DNA from: Allocoleopsis franciscana PCC 7113
GTDB lineage: Bacteria > Cyanobacteriota > Cyanobacteriia > Cyanobacteriales > Coleofasciculaceae
Length of the DNA: 64,000 nt
Assembly (NCBI RefSeq): GCF_000317515.1
Contig: NC_019738.1
Location: forward strand, 4,614,001-4,678,000
Reading direction: 5' to 3'
The translations under genes were made by a program, and so were the position numbers. Numbering within the stretch: the stretch's first letter is position 1; each line of letters begins with the position of its first letter. Under the pieces are notes generated by a model. The model had not been told where the DNA came from, did no database searches, and worked only from the letters and a program-made list of their open reading frames with translations. Positions 45,938 to 55,027 of this stretch are shown here, piece after piece.

Positions 45938-47152
45938 CTAACCTTCACCCTTTAACCTCGGATCACCCTGTTTTAAGTGCTTGCGTAGTACGCCTAGCAC
46001 TATCCCAGCATCTATTGGTTTGCTGAGAAAATCTGATGCGCCAACAAGCTTTGCTCTCACCCGATCAACGATGCCACCATTGCCCGTCAAAATTACGATC
46101 GGTGTATCTCGGAAACAAGAAAGCTTGCGTAATTGAGCGCAAATTTCATACCCATTGGCATTCGGCATGACTAAATCTAAAAAGATTAAATCTGGCTTAC
46201 GGGCTAACAGGATTGCGAACGCCCGCATCGCATCATCCACGCCTAAAAACCGATAGCCGGATGCCACAAGTAGGGATTCCATGGTTTGCCGAACCAAAGG
46301 ACTGTCATCGACACAGGCAATTAGTGACCCTGTGGATTCTGCTGACGGAAGCGGCGTTTCAGGAATCGGGGTATCAACCGGACTGGGCAGATCTGAGATG
46401 CTAATCAGTTCCACTAACTCCCATTGAATGTAGGGTAGGAGTGAACGGGTGACTTGCACAATATCTTGCTTCATCTGCACGGCTAGGTCACGCAAAGTGC
46501 GTTGCCCATTCAGCAATTGTGTCAGATTTTGATAAGCCGCTTGTGATGTCCGCTGGCGCAGTTCTTCCGGCTTTTTGATGATGGGTGCAGCGTTGGGAGA
46601 ATAGTCGGCAATGGTCGGATTACGCCAAACGCGCCAATAGGGCTGAACTTGTGCGATCGCTTCCTGTATATCAATCAATACGAGGGGCTTTGGTAACAAG
46701 TCATCTTGATTAATTTGATAAATGACGCGCATCGCTTGCACGAGATCAAACAGAACCTCTGCAATCACTGAGCGAATTATCTTAGTCGCTTGCTCACTCG
46801 TGATTTTTTGCTGTGTGACCCATAAACTTAGCAGTTGATATTCCCAGGACAGTCCAGAATCTGTAGCCTTAAGATTCGTCAGATCGCGCTGTAGCGTTGG
46901 GCGATAACTCAACCACTGAGGACAGTGAGCATCTAAATTTCTTTGCCACCGTCTGACGGGATGAGTTCCCCCTGTCGCATACATAATGTGACCCAGGTAC
47001 AAATAAAAAACCCATTGTTCTTCTTTGGAACTGGTGAACACGAGTTGACCGCTAAACCGCAGCCGCTTCAAAGTTTCCAGGAATTGGATTTGCTTCCCAG
47101 CACTAAATAAGCTAGCCGAGGCAAGAGGAGGAGATTGTTGAACATTTCTCAC
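45938..47152 (-). CDS. hmpA: PatA-type response regulator (PatA N-domain + receiver)
   Basis: Residues about 10-250 follow the PatA/DUF4388-like N-terminal domain (FLETLKRLRFSGQLVFTS, EEQWVFYLYLGHIMYATGG), and residues about 275-395 form a receiver (SLIACVDDSPLVRQTMESLL, acceptor in DLIFLDLVMPNANGYE, Lys in DFLSKPID). In Nostoc punctiforme the first gene of the hmp locus encodes such a protein; PilG/PatA relatives control motility and heterocyst patterning. The start is GTG at 47152, with GGGAGAAT well placed ahead of it. It is the first gene of the operon and follows a 1-kb region without genes. Confidence 0.88.
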   Translation of the reverse strand: MRNVQQSPPLASASLFSAGKQIQFLETLKRLRFSGQLVFTSSKEEQWVFYLYLGHIMYATGGTHPVRRWQRNLDAHCPQWLSYRPTLQRDLTNLKATDSGLSWEYQLLSLWVTQQKITSEQATKIIRSVIAEVLFDLVQAMRVIYQINQDDLLPKPLVLIDIQEAIAQVQPYWRVWRNPTIADYSPNAAPIIKKPEELRQRTSQAAYQNLTQLLNGQRTLRDLAVQMKQDIVQVTRSLLPYIQWELVELISISDLPSPVDTPIPETPLPSAESTGSLIACVDDSPLVRQTMESLLVASGYRFLGVDDAMRAFAILLARKPDLIFLDLVMPNANGYEICAQLRKLSCFRDTPIVILTGNGGIVDRVRAKLVGASDFLSKPIDAGIVLGVLRKHLKQGDPRLKGEG

Positions 47153-48165
47153 TACAGATTCTCCCTAACAAGTTGACGGATAACATCCTTAAAACGAATA
47201 GTTTTGAGGTATTTTAATGACTCGAAGACGCACCTCTTCTACATCCTGGCAGCCTTAAAAGAGAACTTTTTCAGCAGAAAATAGAGTGATTTTTTCTCAC
47301 TACCTTTAAACATGAGAAGTAGGAACGTAACTAACAAAGGATTTCCAGTACCGGGAGCCAGTTTTTGTCTATGTCCGATTGAAGAAGTGAAGTCAAGGGA
47401 TTGTAGTCCTCTAGATTTAGCTGTTGAGGAAATCTTTTTAGTTCTGGCATCTTTTGTGGAATCCTCAGATTTCTCTGACGGAAAATTTTGAATTCTCTAT
47501 AGAGTGCTCTGGGCGCTGACCCCTTGTCATCATTATTTGAATTTCTGTCATACGCTCTCGCAATACTTGTATTACAAAAGCTTCTCTACATTTCTATCAT
47601 TAATGTGTATCAATGTCGATTGAAATTCAGAACTTTATAAATTCTTTTTTTCTTTTGTGAATTGTTTTTAAACTCCTTATCAAAGGAAATTTGACCAATC
47701 TCCACTAGAGTAAGGGATTAAACCCTTAACTCGAAAGGCTTTGAGAGGATATGGGGAAAAAGAGTGAGTGTTTAATTGACGAAAGAATAAAAAAATAATT
47801 TCTGCTATTCAAAGAAATTCAGCAGAACTAGGCTCGCTATTAAAGCGGGCAATACAAATTAAAAACTTATGAATTAATACTGATACAACTGAAGTTTAAA
47901 AAATCGGTATGTAAGATTTTCAGAACTTTATCTCTCTTGTCCGGATAATTTTCAACTCAATTAGAGTGATTGAAGCTTCCTGAAATTATTCTTCGACAAA
48001 ATTAATAATTTAGAGACACCAAAACAGTCTTAATCCTCATGGCTAGAGGGATGGAACTGATGGGTAAGACGTAATACAACGCCTGACGGCTGCACTTGTA
48101 GCCCCTGCTCTCCCTTAAAATAACTGGGGAATCACTCACTGGGGAATTGGGAAGTCGCAACACAG
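47153..48165. other. One-kilobase AT-rich region upstream of hmpA and the helicase gene
   Basis: No reading frame with coding character on either strand. The hmp operon and the helicase gene diverge from here, so it must hold both promoters; several AT-rich -10-like boxes exist but none stands out. Its length suggests a long hmp leader or an unannotated small RNA. Confidence 0.5.
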
Positions 48166-49719
48166 ATGGTTCGTACCCCTACTTTAGCGTTCGATCGGGG
48201 CACCCTAATTTTGCATCCACCGCCACGGGGGAAAACCTGGGTGGATTATGCGACTTGGGATGACCGAGTGGAGAAGTTTCGCATCCCTGCTATGCACTAT
48301 CGCCAACTGGTGGAAGCCTTGCAAGCGGAAGGGACTGACTTTAACGATGAGGCTAAGGAATTTTCTCCCTTAGAATTGGTTCCCAGCTTTGAGATGGAAC
48401 CTTATCCTCATCAGACAGAAGCGCTTTTCGCGTGGAAGCAAGCAGGGCGTCGAGGGGTGGTGGTGCTTCCCACCGCCGCCGGGAAAACCTATTTGGCGCA
48501 ACTGGCGATGCAGGCAACGCCCCGCACCACATTGATTGTGGTGCCAACCCTAGATTTGATGCACCAGTGGTATGCTCACTTAACCGCCGCTTTTCCGGAT
48601 GCAGAGGTGGGATTATTGGGGGGCGGTTCGCGGGATAGAACCCCGATTCTGATTTCCACTTACGACAGTGCCACCATCCATGCTGAATCATTGGGCAATC
48701 AGTATGCCATGCTGGTTTTTGATGAGTGTCACCACTTACCCACTGACTTCTACCGAGTAATTGCGGAATATGCGATCGCACCTTACCGTTTAGGACTCAC
48801 TGCCACTCCCGATCGCTCCGATGGGCGTCATGGGGACTTGAAGGGCTTGATTGGGCCAGAAGTCTATCGTAAATCCCCAGAGGACTTGGCGGGGTTTGCC
48901 TTGGCGGAACACAAGTTAGTACAGATTAAAGTGAAGCTGTCCCCAAAAGAGCGCGATCGCTATAATACCTGCATCAAACTCCGCAATGAGTTTTTAAGGG
49001 AGTCGAAGATTTCCTTGGGCAGTTTGGAGGGTTGGCAAAAGTTTGTCATGGCGAGTGCGCGATCGCAAACGGGACGCAGAGCCATGTTAGCGCATCGGGA
49101 AGCCAAAGAAATTGCTTCGGGTACCGATGGCAAACTCAGGATTCTCACTGACTTACTGGCTCAACATTACCCAGAACGGATTCTGGTCTTCACTAACGAT
49201 AACGCTACCGTCTACCGCATTTCCCAAGACTTGCTGATTCCAGCGATTACCCATCAAACGCCGGTCAAGGAACGCCATGAAATCCTCACTCGTTTTCGGG
49301 AGGGGGAGTACAAAACCTTGGTAGCATCCCACGTTCTCAATGAAGGGGTAGATGTCCCAGATGCTCGTGTGGCAATCATATTATCGGGTACAGGTTCCAG
49401 TCGGGAATATATTCAGCGCTTGGGTCGAGTATTACGTAAGGGTTCTGAGGGACATAAACTAGCGCTGCTTTATGAAGTTGTGGCAGAAGATACCAGTGAG
49501 GAAGGGACATCTCAACGTCGGCATGGTTCCGAAGGGAAGAAGGAACCACAAAGGCACAAAGAACACCGAGTCATTGAGAAGCCGAAGAAACCGAAGTTAA
49601 AGCAGGAACAGTTAGAAATTTTTCCGTCTCAACCCATTTACGGGGTGAATCAAAACCAGACTCCGAAAGCGGCTGAGTCACCTGCGAAGTGGGGAGAGGA
49701 TGAGACACCGGAATTCTAA
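48166..49719 (+). CDS. XPB/Ssl2-like DNA repair helicase
   Basis: An SF2 DNA translocase. Residues about 1-75 form a damage-recognition-like N-domain (LAFDRGTLILHPPP). Motif Q/I is YPHQTEALFAW and LPTAAGKTYLA, motif II is DECHH, motif III LTATPDRSDG, and motifs V/VI are SHVLNEGVDVPDARV and QRLGRVLRKG. A thumb-like insert (KVKLSPKERDRY) and an RED-like stretch are compatible with XPB. In archaea XPB pairs with the Bax1 nuclease; a Bax1-like gene is at 13616. The last ~75 residues are Lys/Gln-rich and disordered, which is extra compared with the core family. A role in excision repair is inferred. Confidence 0.9.
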   Translation: MVRTPTLAFDRGTLILHPPPRGKTWVDYATWDDRVEKFRIPAMHYRQLVEALQAEGTDFNDEAKEFSPLELVPSFEMEPYPHQTEALFAWKQAGRRGVVVLPTAAGKTYLAQLAMQATPRTTLIVVPTLDLMHQWYAHLTAAFPDAEVGLLGGGSRDRTPILISTYDSATIHAESLGNQYAMLVFDECHHLPTDFYRVIAEYAIAPYRLGLTATPDRSDGRHGDLKGLIGPEVYRKSPEDLAGFALAEHKLVQIKVKLSPKERDRYNTCIKLRNEFLRESKISLGSLEGWQKFVMASARSQTGRRAMLAHREAKEIASGTDGKLRILTDLLAQHYPERILVFTNDNATVYRISQDLLIPAITHQTPVKERHEILTRFREGEYKTLVASHVLNEGVDVPDARVAIILSGTGSSREYIQRLGRVLRKGSEGHKLALLYEVVAEDTSEEGTSQRRHGSEGKKEPQRHKEHRVIEKPKKPKLKQEQLEIFPSQPIYGVNQNQTPKAAESPAKWGEDETPEF

Positions 49720-49730
49720 GTCATAGGTAA

Positions 49731-49953
49731 GGTGGGTTAGCTCACATCTTGCAGCTACCCACTCACCCGCCAGGGAATTAATTCCCTGGCTCACAGCGAA
49801 AGTCCTCTGAAGAGGACTAAAAGCTTACTATACAAGGATTTCAGTCCACTTGAGTGGACTTGAGACTATTAGCCCGGAAATTAATTTCCGGGCGGGTTGG
49901 GTAGCTTACTGAGAATGCTGCAAGATGTAAGTTAGGCGAAACCGTAACCCACC
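49731..49953. repeat. Two inverted copies of the covarying hairpin repeat
   Basis: Copy A: CCAGGGAATTAATTCCCTGG (49770-49789) then AGTCCTCTGAAGAGGACT (49801-49818). Copy B, opposite orientation: AGTCCACTTGAGTGGACT (49843-49860) then CCCGGAAATTAATTTCCGGG (49873-49892). Outer arms also pair: GGTGGGTTA (49731-49739) with TAACCCACC (49945-49953), and CATCTTGCAGC (49745-49755) with GCTGCAAGATG (49917-49927). The element fills the whole gap between the helicase and the NRPS-like gene. Confidence 0.85.
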
Positions 49954-50033
49954 CCATGCCTGGTGAGGGCACCCACCTCAATCCTTTACTTGGCTAAAGC
50001 ATCCTACAAACTCTTCATTAGAGTTCGGTGCGT

Positions 50034-53000
50034 TTAGCGGTAGCGCTTCACAAAGTAATCATTGTTTAGCACAGATTCACGTTGACGAATCAGCAGTTGA
50101 GTAGACTCTTCGTCTTCGCTGTCGCTGTAATCGTTGCGTACATCCTTCAGTCCTAAGTAAGAGAAGTAGGCACCCAGCAATCTGGAATCAATGCGCGGAC
50201 AGGTGATAGACGTTCCCACCAATCCAGCCAAGGTATTTTGAGCATCAAATCCCTGAAAAACCAAAGCCGCTGTCTCTAGATAACTTTCTTGACTTCCGGT
50301 TTTCCATTCGGTAAACAAAAACAACAAGGGACTTAGAGCATTATCCGATTGAGAACTTGCCGCCTGAAGCAATTGGGCTTGCCACTGGGGATAATTTGTC
50401 CACTCCATAGGGTAGCCGATTGCCTGGATTTCATCCACCATCTCCCGTAAGGGCAAGGCATGAGGACTTACCAAATGAAAGGCTTGCCCCAAAGAGGCAG
50501 ACTGTAGCGATAAATGGACAATCGCTTGGCTGACATAATCTACAGGAGTCAGACTCATATTTAAGTCTAAATCCGGCGCACTGCCCAGTTGAGCCAAACC
50601 TTTGATCAGTCGGCAGACGAGGTCATTGGTTTGAGAAGCGCCCGTTTTGCTATCTCCAGTAATCATACCGGGTCTGTAGATACAAGTCGGAATGCCTCTG
50701 GCATGAGCCGCCTTCATTAACTTTTCACCCACCCATTTGCTCTGGGCATATCCATCAGCGAGACTTTCACCGTAGGCGAGGTCATCGTCTTCAAAGATAG
50801 CCTCCATCTCACCATACTCAGGAGATTGGAAGACATCCAAGGTCGAGATGAAATGAACGGGTTTGACTTTGATTTGGCTGGCTAACTTCAGAATTTCCTT
50901 CGTACCCAGCACATTTGCCGCTCGCAAGGCAGAGTAGGGATAGATTAAATTAACGAACGCCCCATTGTGATAAATCAGGTCAATCTCAGCCGCTAACTCG
51001 CCAAACTGCTGCTCACCGATGCCCAAGCGGGGTTGAGATAAATCCCCAACCACTGGCACAACCCGATTTTCTAGCTTGTCATCGGCAAGTAAATAGCGTT
51101 TCAGATTTCTTTTGAGCTTCTGCTTGGCGTCTTCAAGGTTGGCGGAACGAACTAAACAATAAATGGTGGCTGAGGTTTGTTGCAGCAGTTCGTGCAATAA
51201 AAACGCACCCAGAAAACCCGTTGCGCCGGTTAAGAAAATCCGTTGAGGCTCAATTCCAGAGTCAACAAAGGGAACTTCTGGGATAATAGACGGTTCCAAG
51301 ATGGCATCCGCCTGCATCTGTGCAACTGGCGTAGTCCCCCGTGTCGAGGCACATTCGGGAGCTGATGTGGTGTCACTCGCACAGTGTTGTTGTAAGAGAA
51401 TCGCCTCCGCCAGTGCAGCAACTGTGGGAGATTCAAACAACGTTGCTAAAGGTAACTCGACTTGGAACGTTTCTTTGATCTGAGACAGTAACTGAGCAGT
51501 AAGTAGAGAATGTCCCCCCAGTTCAAAGAAGTTATCATGAATACCCACTTGCTCCAGCCCCAAAACCTTTGTCCACATTTGGACTAATTGAGCTTCTACT
51601 GGGGATTGAGGAGCAACAAAGGCTTCTTCCAACAAAGACCGCGTTTGGTTTGGTGCCGGTAGTGCCTTGCGATCCACCTTACAGTTGGGGGTTAAGGGCA
51701 GGGCATCCAGCATCACGAAGGCAGAGGGCACCATATACTCAGGGAGTTTCTCTTTCAGGAAAGAGCGCAAGTGGGAAACGGATAATCCCTGGGTTTCGAT
51801 GATATATTCCATGCCTTGATGAATTTGAGCCTGTTGAGTTGGTATGCTCTCAAACTCAATCCCCGCATCCTCTCCATCATGCCAAACCACTCTTCCGTTT
51901 AAGCAAAGCTCGTTTGGAACTCCGGGCAGTTGTAACTGTAAGTGGAGACGTTGCCCTGCTTGCCAGATTTCGGGGATAGGGGCAACCAAGCGGATACCCC
52001 CACGACCAATATTTTGGGTGATTAACTCTAGGGTGTCACCCGACTCCAATTCCACAAAACAAGTGGTTTGTAGGGGTACGCGAGACTCGACACGGCGCAA
52101 ATCGCTCACCTCAAATCCATCGGTTTGGATGATCTGCTTAATGCTTTGGCGCAGAATCGCTTCTTCACTCGGTGTCGTCTTAAATAGAATTCCGGCAAGC
52201 ACCTTCTGCCGCCAAGCGAGGGTTCCTTCCAGGGTGAGTTCGCCTTGAACTCCAGGCAATGGTAAGTGGAGAAGCAGGCGCTGTCCTTCTATCCAGTCGG
52301 CTGGCACATTCACCACACAGATGCCACTGGCGGAGAGATCGACGGTGGTAAGTATTACATCCGAGTGATTGTCCCACTCCACCCGACAATGACTCTGAAA
52401 CGGTACTCGCTCTAAGCTGAGGTCAGCTACGAGATAGGCAACCAGACGCTTGTCTCCTGGCTTGTCTTCTCGTGCAATCACTACGCTTTCTTGTACGGCG
52501 GCGTGTTGCCTCAATACCGACTCAATCTCTCCCAACTCAATGCGGAAGCCCCGAATCTTCACCTGATGGTCAATCCGACCTAGACATTCCAGGGTGCCGT
52601 CGGGTAAGTAACGTGCTAAATCACCAGTGCGGTAGAGACGAGCTCCCGGTTCCTGGCTAAAGGGGTCAGGTATAAATTTCTCATCCGTCAGTTCCGGTCG
52701 GTTGAGGTAACCCCGTGCCAAACCAACTCCACCAATTAGTAATTCTCCCGGTTCTCCTATGGGGACGAGTTTAAGGGGGTCATCCTTTCCGTTTACATCC
52801 AGGTCTACGATATAAATTTGGGTATTGGCGATCGGACGACCAATCGGAATTGGGTTGTTTCCAGGCTCGACTTGATGAACCGCAGACCAAATGGTCGTTT
52901 CCGTCGGACCGTACATATTCCAAACCGAGCCACTCCTCGAACGGAGTTGATCTGCCAAGTCGCGAGACATGGCTTCCCCACCACAGAGAATTTTGAGTGT

Positions 53001-53927
53001 AGAAGAACCCTGCCAACCGGCTGAAATTAGCATTCGCCAAGTAGCGGGGGTGGCTTGGATCACAGTGGCATCGGATTGAGCCAGTGCTTCAATCAACTGG
53101 ACGGCATCTGAGGCGACTTGTCTGGTTACCAAAACAATCTGAGCACCGACAGCTAGGGGTAAGTAGAGTTCTAGCGCCGCAATATCGAAGGAGATTGTGG
53201 TAACAGCAAGTAAGATATCTTGATCGCTCAATCCAGGCGCTTGGCTCATGGATGCGAGAAAATTTACCACCCCACGATGGAGAACCTGCACCCCTTTGGG
53301 CTTACCAGTAGAGCCGGATGTGTAGATGGTATAAGCCAAGTGGTCTGGGGTGACCCCACTATCGGGGTTTTCTTCACTGTGTTGAGCGATGTTCTGCCAC
53401 TCGGTTTCCAGGCACACTACCTTGATGGGAGGAAGGGATTGTTCTGGGATTTGATCGTATGCAGTTCGGGCGATCGCTATGCTCTGCTCACGCAGGTTAT
53501 CAGCTAAGGCGAGGCTATCAGTCAACAGTACGGGAAGTTGGGAATCTTCGATCATCAATGCCAATCGATCCGGAGGGTAGCCTGGATCGAGGGGTACATA
53601 GCTACCACCGGCTTTGAGAATGCCCAGAAGTCCAATCACCATTTCTAGCGATCGCTCCATGGCAATTCCCACTAATACTTCCGGTCCCACTTCCAGTGTT
53701 TGCAAGTAGTGGGCTAACTGATTGGCACGGCGATTCAGTTCCTGGTAAGTGAGCTCTTGGTCTGCAAAAATAACTGCAATTTTCTCCGGGTTCCGCGCTA
53801 CCTGAGACTCAAGCAAATGATGAATACATTGATGGGTGGGATAGTCAACTTGTGTGTTATTCCATTCCTGAAGTAATTGCTGCAATTGAACCTGATTTTT
53901 CGGTAATAGATGCTCTGCCTGAGTCAT
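50034..53927 (-). CDS. NRPS-like A-(PilZ-PilZ)-PCP-thioester reductase
   Basis: Numbering here is from the TTG at 53942; ATG at 53927, with GGAG nine bases upstream, is the likely start. Residues 35-500 are an adenylation domain (YTIYTSGSTGKPKGV, NMYGPTETTIW, YRTGDLARYLPDG, GRIDHQVKIRGFRIELGEIE). Two PilZ-like domains are inserted at about 507-723, before the A10 motif LPLTPNCKVDRKAL: the first has VDLSASG, the second RVESR plus NIGRGG. A carrier domain (FFELGGHSLL) and a reductase (FLTGATGFLG near 905, YAQSKW) follow. The specificity residues read D-I-L-Q-L-G-M-I-W-K, one change from the glycine code. Predicted: activates an amino acid, probably glycine, and releases it reductively as an aldehyde or alcohol; c-di-GMP control is inferred. 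Confidence 0.9.
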   Translation of the reverse strand: MTQAEHLLPKNQVQLQQLLQEWNNTQVDYPTHQCIHHLLESQVARNPEKIAVIFADQELTYQELNRRANQLAHYLQTLEVGPEVLVGIAMERSLEMVIGLLGILKAGGSYVPLDPGYPPDRLALMIEDSQLPVLLTDSLALADNLREQSIAIARTAYDQIPEQSLPPIKVVCLETEWQNIAQHSEENPDSGVTPDHLAYTIYTSGSTGKPKGVQVLHRGVVNFLASMSQAPGLSDQDILLAVTTISFDIAALELYLPLAVGAQIVLVTRQVASDAVQLIEALAQSDATVIQATPATWRMLISAGWQGSSTLKILCGGEAMSRDLADQLRSRSGSVWNMYGPTETTIWSAVHQVEPGNNPIPIGRPIANTQIYIVDLDVNGKDDPLKLVPIGEPGELLIGGVGLARGYLNRPELTDEKFIPDPFSQEPGARLYRTGDLARYLPDGTLECLGRIDHQVKIRGFRIELGEIESVLRQHAAVQESVVIAREDKPGDKRLVAYLVADLSLERVPFQSHCRVEWDNHSDVILTTVDLSASGICVVNVPADWIEGQRLLLHLPLPGVQGELTLEGTLAWRQKVLAGILFKTTPSEEAILRQSIKQIIQTDGFEVSDLRRVESRVPLQTTCFVELESGDTLELITQNIGRGGIRLVAPIPEIWQAGQRLHLQLQLPGVPNELCLNGRVVWHDGEDAGIEFESIPTQQAQIHQGMEYIIETQGLSVSHLRSFLKEKLPEYMVPSAFVMLDALPLTPNCKVDRKALPAPNQTRSLLEEAFVAPQSPVEAQLVQMWTKVLGLEQVGIHDNFFELGGHSLLTAQLLSQIKETFQVELPLATLFESPTVAALAEAILLQQHCASDTTSAPECASTRGTTPVAQMQADAILEPSIIPEVPFVDSGIEPQRIFLTGATGFLGAFLLHELLQQTSATIYCLVRSANLEDAKQKLKRNLKRYLLADDKLENRVVPVVGDLSQPRLGIGEQQFGELAAEIDLIYHNGAFVNLIYPYSALRAANVLGTKEILKLASQIKVKPVHFISTLDVFQSPEYGEMEAIFEDDDLAYGESLADGYAQSKWVGEKLMKAAHARGIPTCIYRPGMITGDSKTGASQTNDLVCRLIKGLAQLGSAPDLDLNMSLTPVDYVSQAIVHLSLQSASLGQAFHLVSPHALPLREMVDEIQAIGYPMEWTNYPQWQAQLLQAASSQSDNALSPLLFLFTEWKTGSQESYLETAALVFQGFDAQNTLAGLVGTSITCPRIDSRLLGAYFSYLGLKDVRNDYSDSEDEESTQLLIRQRESVLNNDYFVKRYR

Positions 53928-55027
53928 AAGCACTAACTCCAATTAATTCGTGATTAGCAATACGAACTTGACCATCTCGTACTACTTTATTCGCTCGACA
54001 ATCCCAGAAAGATTCCTCTTTAGATAGAGGTATTGATTGGAACAAAGAAATTATGATGCCAATTAATCTCTCTGGTTTTATTATCTGATTTAACTCTGTT
54101 CAGAGAATATTTAGAACGAGGAAAAAATCAATAGGCGCACATATCTAGAACCTCAAAAAATGAGGCTTGAGTACATGAACTATTGATACTCCTACTAAAC
54201 TTTGCTGCTATTGAATTACGTTCTGTTCGGCTAACGTAATAGGCACATTTCTACGCAAATACTAACGCTAACCGTTTTTTTCTATGCTCAGAGAAACAAT
54301 CACTAACTGTCATTGATAGCTTAATTAGTTCGTCGATGTCAATGTCAATGTTCGATGATTTGCCAAATATTTAAAAAGATCATTGCCCGGTCAAGTTTCT
54401 ATGAATTATTTTTCTTTCAGAGTTTAATTATCCCCTATGATTGTCATCCATTTCCAAGTTGATTATTCTTTCAACAGAGTTTATTCTGATTCTTGATATG
54501 TAGCGGATTGGGAATGATAGATAGGTCAAACTGGCTTCAAAGAGTGTCCATCTTTTAATACACAGCCGTGGCAGAAATGACCCATCTAGCGGGGTGTGAC
54601 TCATGATAAATAGAGTATCAATATGTAATACGAATCACAATATAAGCTGTAATACCTTTTGATTTTTTTAATCCCATTTGAAGCCTTGAATTGACCGAAT
54701 GGTGAGGTATTCAAAATTAAAAATCTTTGCATCCAAATAGGTATTAGACTGTAGTACAGGAATCTCACTGAGGCTGTTTCTCACACCAAACTCTATAAAC
54801 ACTGTGACAACAAGAAAGTTTTAACCGACAGATAGTAACCCTCGTGACTCACTCCAGAAATGGGAATCCCCACCCAACTGATGGGCAGGGTGGAGAGACC
54901 CGTCATATCCTTAGCGTTTGCATCACAATTAACCGAGATGGGAGTCCAAAAACTCTGCGACCCTCTGCGTGACCCTCTGCAACCTCTGCGTTAAAAAACC
55001 TAATATTCCGATGCCAACGATGCGATA
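53928..55027. other. 1.1-kb intergenic region
   Basis: AT-rich with no coding frame. It holds scattered short repeats (TCAATGTCAATG near 54348) and, at the permease end, an inverted TTTTTTAACGC-type repeat at 54948-54998. It must include the promoter of the NRPS-like gene. Confidence 0.5.
54948..54998 (-). repeat. TTTTTTAACGC-type dispersed repeat, copy 3 (inverted)
   Basis: Reads CTCTGCGTGACCCTCTGC and CCTCTGCGTTAAAAAA on the plus strand, the reverse of the copies at 14859 and 37079. Confidence 0.7.
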
